DNA of 6,923 nt. It comes from Actinomycetes bacterium. Lineage in GTDB: Bacteria; Actinomycetota; Acidimicrobiia; Acidimicrobiales; RAAP-2. Of the stretch, positions 1 through 6,923 are shown one piece after another. The stretch spans positions 1 to 6,923 of the forward strand of contig JAJZYE010000051.1 of assembly GCA_021806055.1 (NCBI GenBank), given 5' to 3'. Under the pieces are notes generated by a model. It was not told the DNA's origin and did not search any database. It worked only from the letters and a program-made list of their open reading frames with translations. A program made the translations under genes and the position numbers. Within the stretch, counting starts at the first letter, position 1. Every line of letters begins with the position of its first letter.

Positions 1-1875
<1,875 letters not shown>

Positions 1876-1879
<4 letters not shown>

Positions 1880-2961
1880 TTATAGACGGCGGGCGTCGTT
1901 CCGGCCAGTACCGTCGGTGCACTCACGTCCGCGGTCGATGGGATCGCGGGCGGGAACACCATTGGCCCGCTCGCCGCGAGGCCCCAGCGGCCGACGGCGG
2001 GGTCGATCGCCACCGACGCCCGGTACAAGATGTTGTCCTTGACGGTGTTGGCCGACGCGGCGTTCAAGTTACGCAAGTCCGCCAGCACGGCACCCGCCGC
2101 CCGCGCGAAGGTCGTGGGGGTGCGCTTGGTCGGCGCGACGTACAGCGCGTACGTGGCACCACTCAGCGTCACGAACTGCGGCGTGCGAGGGAACGTGTTG
2201 AGGGGCGTCGACCCGACGTCGGCGCGCACGCTGGTGTAGGACGACGACGACGGCGCGTAGCACCCGTAGGCGCCCCCGCGCGAGCGCGACGAGTCCACCG
2301 AGAACTGGCGCGCTAGGGCGGCGACGCTCGCTCCCCCGGCCTGCGCCTTGGCGAAGGCCGCCGTTCGTGACGGCACCACCACGGCGACACTCACGCACAG
2401 CGTGTCGTAACTCGAGCGATGCGCGTTGAAGTACGTCCTCATCGACGCCACCGTGAGCGGGACCGTCGTGTTCAGCCGGCTCACCAGGTAGAGCGACGCC
2501 GCCTGGGCGTCGATCTCCGCGCGACGCATCTCCGCGGGCATGGCCGCCAGCGCTTGCGCGGACGTTCCCGGGCACGTCAGCTGGTTCGTCAGCGCCGACT
2601 GGGTCAGTTCGGCCTCGAGCGACGACCTCGCGATGGCGAGCTGTGCGGGCGTCGGGCGGTACTTGAAGTGCGTCTGCACGTACCTCGTGATGGCGAGGCC
2701 CTCGAGGCGTAAGTTGGCCCACGCGGCCGCGCCAGACGCGCCCAACGAATCGCCTCCCGCGCCGGGGGCGTAGGTGGCGCTGGAGAGACCACTCAGGTAG
2801 CACTGCAGCGTGGGCGTCGACGCGATCGCCGACATCTCCGCGCGCAGAGTGGGGCCCGACACCTGGGCACCGTCGGCGGATACGCCCGACGACGCTGAAG
2901 TGGCCCCGTAGACACCGGCGCCTACGAGCGCGACGACGAGAAGGACGATGAGACGGCGCAC
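1876..2961 (-). CDS. Exported SurA/PpiC-like protein with degenerate parvulin domain
   Basis: This predicted extracytoplasmic protein of 361 residues is probably a folding factor for secreted proteins, related to SurA/PrsA-type peptidyl-prolyl isomerases. It opens with MRR and a hydrophobic stretch (IVLLVVALVGAGVYGA, 5-20) followed by TSASSG, a typical Sec signal peptide or uncleaved anchor. There is no lipobox Cys. Residues 36-180 form a mostly helical N-terminal region (LRAEMSAIAS at 39-48, an Ala/Leu-rich part at 104-161, then MRTYFNAHRSSYDTL at 174-188), like SurA-N. The parvulin-like part is about 187-275, best seen in the stretch from ALARQFSVDSS (215-225) to RGGAYGCYAP (228-237). Four cysteines (54, 130, 189, 234) could form disulfides outside the cell. 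The histidines normal for active parvulins are absent. The GTG start at 2961 gives the signal peptide, while the nearby ATG at 2969 is out of frame. It lies nine bases after mfd and overlaps mazG by four bases. The family is inferred from weak motifs and from position, since a PrsA-like gene also follows mfd in some Firmicutes. Confidence 0.72.
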
Positions 2962-2970
2962 GGTGCCATG

Positions 2971-5900
2971 CTACCGGTCGCTCGGGCCCGCCTCGACCTC
3001 GCCCGACGCCACGGGTGCGAGCTCATCGAGCAAGGAGGTGATCAGGGGGGCACCGGCGTCGGACTCCGCCAGCTCGACGCGCAACTCCTTGGTGGCGTCG
3101 TCGTAGGCCCGAGCTCCGAAGCGTCGGCGCACGCGCGTCTGGGCCGACACCGTCAGCTCGAGCGGCCCCAGGCGCAGCACCGGGCGCGAGCGCACCCCGA
3201 CCTTGGCCGGTGCCACCACTACCGACGTGACACCACGCGCGAGACAGGCCAGGCGCAGGACCGCGAGGTCGAGCAGCGCGCGAGCCGCGGGAGGAACCGG
3301 CCCGTAGCGGTCGCGCCACTCGTCGGCTAGGTCGTCGAGTTGGTCGGGCGTGGTCAGCGCCGCGAGGCGGCGGTACGCCTCCAGCCGAGCGTCATCGGCT
3401 GGCACGTAGGACGCCGGGAGGTGCGCGTCACCCGGCACGTCGATCGCCACGGTCGCCACGGGCGCCGGGGTCAACCCCTTGGCGTCGGCGACGGCCTCGG
3501 CCACGAGCTGCACGTAGAGGTCGTAGCCCACGGCCGCCACGGGTCCGGACTGGTCGTGGCCGAGCAGGTTGCCCGCTCCGCGGATCTCGAGGTCGCGCAT
3601 CGCGATCTTGAAGCCACTGCCGAGCGACGTGTTGTCGCCGATCGTGCGAAGACGCTCGAACGCGGTCTCCGAGAGGACCTGATCCGCGCGGTAGAAGAGG
3701 TAGGCGTAGGCTCGCTGGCTCGCGCGCCCCACCCGACCGCGCAACTGATGAAGCTGTCCCAGCCCGAGCCGTTCGGCCCGATCGACGATCAGTGTGTTCA
3801 CGCTCGGCAGGTCGATCCCCGACTCCACGATCGTGGTGCAGACCAGGACGTCAAAGCGCCGTTCCCAAAAGTCCACCATCACGCGCTCCAACGTCCCCTC
3901 GTCCATCTGGCCGTGGGCGACCGCAATGCGCGCGTCGGGCACCAGCTCACCGAGGCGCCGCGCCACCTGATCGATGTCGGCCACCCGATTGTGCACGAAG
4001 AAGACCTGACCCTCGCGCAGGATCTCGCGCCGCACGGCCTCGACCACGGCGGCCTCGTCGTAGGGCCCCACGTGGGTCAAGATCGGCCGGCGGTCGGCGG
4101 GGGGCGTGGTGATCATCGAGAGGTCACGAATGCCCGCGAAGGCCATCTCGAGAGTCCGGGGGATCGGACTGGCGCTGAGGGTCAGCACGTCCACACCCAC
4201 GGAGCGCGCCTTGATCGCCTCCTTGTGCTGCACGCCAAAGCGCTGCTCCTCGTCCACGACAAGGAGCCCAAGATCGCGGAACGTGACGTGCTCGCTCAAG
4301 AGCCGATGCGTGCCCACCACCACGTCCACGCTCCCGTCGCGCAGACCGTGCACGGTGGCCGCGGCCTCGGCGTCCTCCACGAAGCGGCTCAACAGCGCGA
4401 CCCGCACCGGGAAGCCGGCGAACCGCTCGCGCAGGGTCGCGAAGTGCTGGCTGGCCAACAGCGTCGTGGGCACCAACAGGGCGGCTTGCTTGTTGTCCTG
4501 GACCGCCTTGAAGATAGCCCGTACCGCGATCTCGGTCTTGCCGAAGCCGACGTCGGCGCACACCAGACGATCCATCGGCCGCTCGAGCTCCATGTCAGCC
4601 TTGACGTCGACGATCGCTTGCGCCTGGTCCGTCGTGAGCGGGTACGCGAAGAGGTCCTCCATCTCGTGCTGCCACGCGCTGTCAGGACTGAAGGCGTGAC
4701 CGGGGGCGACGAGGCGACTGCGGTAGAGGTCGACTAGCTCCTGGGCGACCAGGAACGCGGCGGCGCGCGACTTGGCCCGCGTGCGCTGCCACTCGGCGCC
4801 CCCCATACGTGACAGGGCCGGGGCGTCACCCCCCGAGTAGGGCGTCAGGGCGTCGATCTGGTCCACTGGCCAGTAGCTGCGCCCGTCCTTGAATTCCAGC
4901 ACCAGGTAGTCACGTGCGGCGCCGTTCATGGTCCGTGTCGTCGTGCCCGAGAACCGCGCGACGCCGTGCTGGCGGTGAACGACGTAGCTGCCCACGGCGA
5001 GATCATCGAAGAACCCATCGACCCCACGTGAACGGGTACGGACCTCACGGTGCACCTGGCGTCGGCCGGTGAGATCACCTTCCGCCCACACCGTCACGTC
5101 GGGACCATCCATGGTGAAGCCAGCGGGCAGCTCGCTCACCAGGACGCTCAGGCGCGTCGCGAGCACGTGGGAGGGATCCGTCGTGACCTCGAGCCCCTCC
5201 GAGGCCAGGAGCTCGGCCATGCGCGCCACGCTCGACGCGCTGTGGGTGAGCACCACACCACGGCGCTCTCGTGACCACTCGCGCACCAGCGTCGCGATGC
5301 GCGAGGCGTCACCCTGCACGGCGGGAGGTGCGCCAATGGCGCGGCGCCCGTCGTCGACGGTGAAGGGACTCGCCTCCCACGTCCACGCGGCGCGCGCCGT
5401 GAGGGTCGTGGCGTCGACGTGCAGGAGGGGCACCTCGGACGTCGCACGCCACGTGTCGGCCACCACGTCGGTCAGTTCACGCTCCTCCCCCAACAGCTCC
5501 TCGCCGCGCTGCGCCACGCGCGTCGGGTCGACGACCACCAGGTCGACCTCGTCCGGTGCGATCTCGCCGAGCTCGTCGAGGAGGGTGCGCGGGGACGACA
5601 CCAGCGCCATCCACCCCTCCATCCCGTCGAAGAGCTCACCCGCCGCCACGCGATCCAGTGCCGGAGCGCTCCACGGCTCGGCGACCGCCACGTCGCGCGC
5701 ACGCGCGCGCGTCGCGGCGTCGGGCCGCCATTCGCGCGCCGGAGCGATGACGACCTCGTCCAGGTCGCGAGTGGAGCGCTGCGTCGCCACGTCGAAGACG
5801 GCTACCCGCTCCAGTTCCTCGCCGAAGAAGTCCAGGCGCACGGGCTCGTCGGCGTTCGCCGGCCACAGGTCGACGATCCCACCACGAACCGCGAACTCCG

Positions 5901-6396
5901 CGCGATGTTCGACCAGCACCTCACGGTGGTACCCCGTGGCGACGAGCGTACCCAACAACTGCTCACGGTCGTACTCGTGGTGCGCGATCAGGCTCAGCGG
6001 TGCCCCCGCGGCCCCCGGGGGAAGGATCTGGGACAGCGCGCGGACCGAGGACACCACCACCCGGGGACGGGGCCCGTGCGCGAGGCGCCAGCGCAGCACC
6101 GTGCGCGTGGCCATCACGAACGCGTCAGGACTCACCCGTTCCAGGGGGTGCGTGTCCCAGCCCGGCCAGAGCGCCACCTCCTCATCGCCCAACCACGCCC
6201 GTAGCCCCTCGCGAAGGTGGTCCGCCTCAGCGGAGGTCGCCGTCACCACGATCGTGGCGGGACGCACCAGCGACTCGGCGGCGATCACCAACGGCGTGGT
6301 AGCGGCCCCCGGAACCAGAACGCCGTCGCGGCGCCGCGCTCGCACCTCGGGCGCCACACGCTCGAGGACCTGGCGTAGCCCGCGCGCCTCAGTCAC
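2971..6396 (-). CDS. mfd: Transcription-repair coupling factor Mfd
   Basis: Mfd is an ATP-driven DNA translocase that pushes stalled RNA polymerase off lesions and recruits UvrA, directing nucleotide excision repair to the transcribed strand. Numbering from the GTG at 6396 gives 1141 residues (E. coli about 1148). The UvrB-like N-terminal module includes WPGWDTHPLERVSPD (77-91) and EFAVRGGIVDLWP (167-179). The RNA-polymerase-interacting CarD-like domain starts near 465 (GSYVVHRQHGVARF, 469-482; YLVLEF, 497-502). The helicase core has LTTDQ (587-591), Walker A (614-621, reading ADVGFGKT), DEEQ (715-718), SASPIPRTLEM (741-751), VHNR (801-804), TTIVESGIDLPSVN (854-867) and motif VI QLRGRVGR (884-891). 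The C-terminal UvrA-masking domain includes the segment from LEAYRRLA (1005-1012) to YGPVPPA (1031-1037). The GTG start overlaps pth by eight bases. In-frame TTG 6429 and ATG 6459 would add 11 or 21 residues (MLWSWLLRRAL...), which do not resemble Mfd and lie within pth. Identity is certain; only the start is open. Confidence 0.97.
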   Translation of the reverse strand: MTEARGLRQVLERVAPEVRARRRDGVLVPGAATTPLVIAAESLVRPATIVVTATSAEADHLREGLRAWLGDEEVALWPGWDTHPLERVSPDAFVMATRTVLRWRLAHGPRPRVVVSSVRALSQILPPGAAGAPLSLIAHHEYDREQLLGTLVATGYHREVLVEHRAEFAVRGGIVDLWPANADEPVRLDFFGEELERVAVFDVATQRSTRDLDEVVIAPAREWRPDAATRARARDVAVAEPWSAPALDRVAAGELFDGMEGWMALVSSPRTLLDELGEIAPDEVDLVVVDPTRVAQRGEELLGEERELTDVVADTWRATSEVPLLHVDATTLTARAAWTWEASPFTVDDGRRAIGAPPAVQGDASRIATLVREWSRERRGVVLTHSASSVARMAELLASEGLEVTTDPSHVLATRLSVLVSELPAGFTMDGPDVTVWAEGDLTGRRQVHREVRTRSRGVDGFFDDLAVGSYVVHRQHGVARFSGTTTRTMNGAARDYLVLEFKDGRSYWPVDQIDALTPYSGGDAPALSRMGGAEWQRTRAKSRAAAFLVAQELVDLYRSRLVAPGHAFSPDSAWQHEMEDLFAYPLTTDQAQAIVDVKADMELERPMDRLVCADVGFGKTEIAVRAIFKAVQDNKQAALLVPTTLLASQHFATLRERFAGFPVRVALLSRFVEDAEAAATVHGLRDGSVDVVVGTHRLLSEHVTFRDLGLLVVDEEQRFGVQHKEAIKARSVGVDVLTLSASPIPRTLEMAFAGIRDLSMITTPPADRRPILTHVGPYDEAAVVEAVRREILREGQVFFVHNRVADIDQVARRLGELVPDARIAVAHGQMDEGTLERVMVDFWERRFDVLVCTTIVESGIDLPSVNTLIVDRAERLGLGQLHQLRGRVGRASQRAYAYLFYRADQVLSETAFERLRTIGDNTSLGSGFKIAMRDLEIRGAGNLLGHDQSGPVAAVGYDLYVQLVAEAVADAKGLTPAPVATVAIDVPGDAHLPASYVPADDARLEAYRRLAALTTPDQLDDLADEWRDRYGPVPPAARALLDLAVLRLACLARGVTSVVVAPAKVGVRSRPVLRLGPLELTVSAQTRVRRRFGARAYDDATKELRVELAESDAGAPLITSLLDELAPVASGEVEAGPSDR

Positions 6397-6923
6397 GGTT
6401 GGCGTTGACTCGGCGTTGCGCGTCGTCAAAGCCCTCCTCAATAACCAGCTCCAGAGCATCAGCGGCGCGCGCCACGTCCGACGCGAGCGCGTCGCGGCGC
6501 GCGCCGGTCAGGCGCGCCAGCACGTACTGCGCACCCCGATCCTTGTCGACGGGCTTGCCCACGCCGATGCGCAGACGCGCGAAGTCACGCGACCCCACGG
6601 CCTCGGCAATGGAACGCAATCCATTGTGACCGGCCAGCCCGCCACCGACCTTCAGTTGCAAGCGGCCCGGCTCGAGGTCCAACTCGTCGTGGACCACGAG
6701 GAGCGCGCTCAACTCCGCCAGTGACGTACGTCGCACCAGGGGGGCGACGGCCGCCCCCGACTCGTTCATGAAGGTGGTGGGGATGGCGAGGGTCACCGGA
6801 CCACGGTCCGTCGCGATCGTCGCAGTAGCCGCCCGCTGGCGACGCTCGCGAGTGAGCGTCACGCCACGTCGTCGGCAGAGCTCTCGCACCGCGGCGCCAC
6901 CCACGTTGTGACGAGTGTCGTCA
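6389..6923 (-). CDS. pth: Peptidyl-tRNA hydrolase, 5' end outside window
   Basis: Pth cleaves the ester bond of peptidyl-tRNAs released prematurely from ribosomes, recycling tRNA in the cytoplasm; it is essential in most bacteria. The frame is open at the window edge. Its first readable residues are DDTRHNVGG (from 6922), containing the catalytic His of the TRHN motif (His20 in E. coli numbering). About a dozen N-terminal residues, including the GLGNPG motif, lie outside. The 177 visible residues also contain PTTFMNESG (the tRNA/substrate-contacting Asn), LLVVHDELDLEPGRLQLK (catalytic Asp in HDELD), GGGLAGHNGLRSI (Asn of GHNGL) and DFARLRIGVGKP. The C-terminus, IEEGFDDAQRRVNANRD, is normal. 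An internal GTG at 6904 should not be taken as the start, because it would remove the catalytic His. The stop (TGA, 6391-6389) lies within the first codons of mfd, so the two are transcribed together. The pth-mfd pair is conserved in Gram-positives. All visible active-site residues are present. Confidence 0.96.
   Translation of the reverse strand, partial: DDTRHNVGGAAVRELCRRRGVTLTRERRQRAATATIATDRGPVTLAIPTTFMNESGAAVAPLVRRTSLAELSALLVVHDELDLEPGRLQLKVGGGLAGHNGLRSIAEAVGSRDFARLRIGVGKPVDKDRGAQYVLARLTGARRDALASDVARAADALELVIEEGFDDAQRRVNANRD
6432..6439 (-). promoter_or_regulatory. Possible Shine-Dalgarno for mfd inside pth (GAGGAGGG)
   Basis: The minus strand reads GAGGAGGG at 6439-6432, followed after two bases by an in-frame mfd TTG at 6429. 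Counted from the AGGAGG core, the spacer is three bases. That spacing is very short, and the later GTG at 6396 is 36 bases downstream. The same bases encode the Glu-Glu-Gly of the pth C-terminal IEEGFD segment, so protein constraint alone may explain the purine run. I record it because it is the only good ribosome-site candidate near the start of mfd. Confidence 0.35.

Noticed and set aside
2236..2253. Short GAC/GACG repeat, considered as a microsatellite
   Set aside because: It encodes a four-Ser run (238-241) of the exported protein and is too short to count as a repeat element.
2069..2803. Minus-strand frame of 244 codons within the exported protein gene
   Set aside because: It is Arg/Gly/Ala-rich and shares the strand with the signal-peptide-bearing frame. 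That frame alone has an export signal, parvulin-like motifs and start/stop positions that fit its neighbours.
2967..2969. ATG at 2969 as an alternative start of the exported protein gene
   Set aside because: It is out of frame with the 361-residue protein. The GTG at 2961 gives a proper signal peptide.
3340..4737. Plus-strand open frame of 465 codons antisense to mfd
   Set aside because: It is rich in His, Arg and Val with no domain signature, and it exactly shadows the Mfd helicase core in another frame.
5694..5717. Alternating purine-pyrimidine tract (CGCGCGCACGCGCGCGCGTC), possible Z-DNA
   Set aside because: It encodes the Ala/Arg stretch TRARARDVA of Mfd, and such runs are common by chance in GC-rich coding sequence. 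There is no adjacent regulatory context.
6012..6021. Perfect palindrome CCCCCGGGGG, considered as an operator or terminator stem
   Set aside because: It lies in the middle of mfd coding for Pro-Gly residues, lacks a loop and a T-run, and is explained by GC-rich codon choice.
5069..6724. Plus-strand open frame of 551 codons antisense to mfd and pth
   Set aside because: Its translation is a Ser/Arg/Thr-rich low-complexity sequence with no recognisable motif, and it lies opposite unmistakable Mfd and Pth coding sequence. Long antisense frames are expected at this GC content.

Overview
The window is a compact block of core housekeeping genes from a very GC-rich bacterium. All genes lie on the minus strand and the region is almost fully coding. 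Reading in the direction of transcription (high to low coordinates) the order is pth (5' end outside the window), mfd, a secreted peptidyl-prolyl-isomerase-like protein, a tetrapyrrole-methylase/MazG fusion, and eno (3' end outside the window). Strong GC3 bias, GTG starts and this gene order suggest a high-GC Gram-positive. Mycobacterium also keeps mfd, mazG, a small exported protein and eno together, and Bacillus keeps pth, mfd and a methylase-MazG fusion (yabN) together. The exported PPIase-like gene between mfd and mazG makes an Acidimicrobiia-like actinobacterium my best guess, but this is inference from gene order and protein style, not a phylogenetic result.

Layout: pth (6389 to beyond 6923) ends inside the start of mfd (2971 to about 6396). 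Nine bases separate mfd from the exported PPIase-like gene (1876-2961), whose stop overlaps the mazG start in a GTGA tetranucleotide (1876-1879). mazG (503-1879) is followed after 25 bases by eno (1-477), the only one of these genes with a well-formed Shine-Dalgarno sequence of its own just upstream. The spacing indicates one polycistronic unit with translational coupling, and with eno able to recruit ribosomes independently.

Functionally the products are quality-control and core-metabolism proteins: recycling of peptidyl-tRNA (Pth), release of stalled RNA polymerase and strand-specific repair (Mfd), folding or handling of exported proteins (PPIase-like), hydrolysis of non-canonical or excess NTPs (MazG) and glycolysis (enolase). 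No RNA gene, mobile element, CRISPR array, repeat family or clear terminator was seen. There is no intergenic space longer than 25 bases, so no gene-free stretch needs description.

I did not find a novel system. The points worth a second look are departures from family consensus: a second MazG domain stripped of its metal-binding acids, a parvulin-like domain lacking the usual histidines, an Ala in place of the first Walker A Gly in Mfd, and an unresolved mfd start inside pth.
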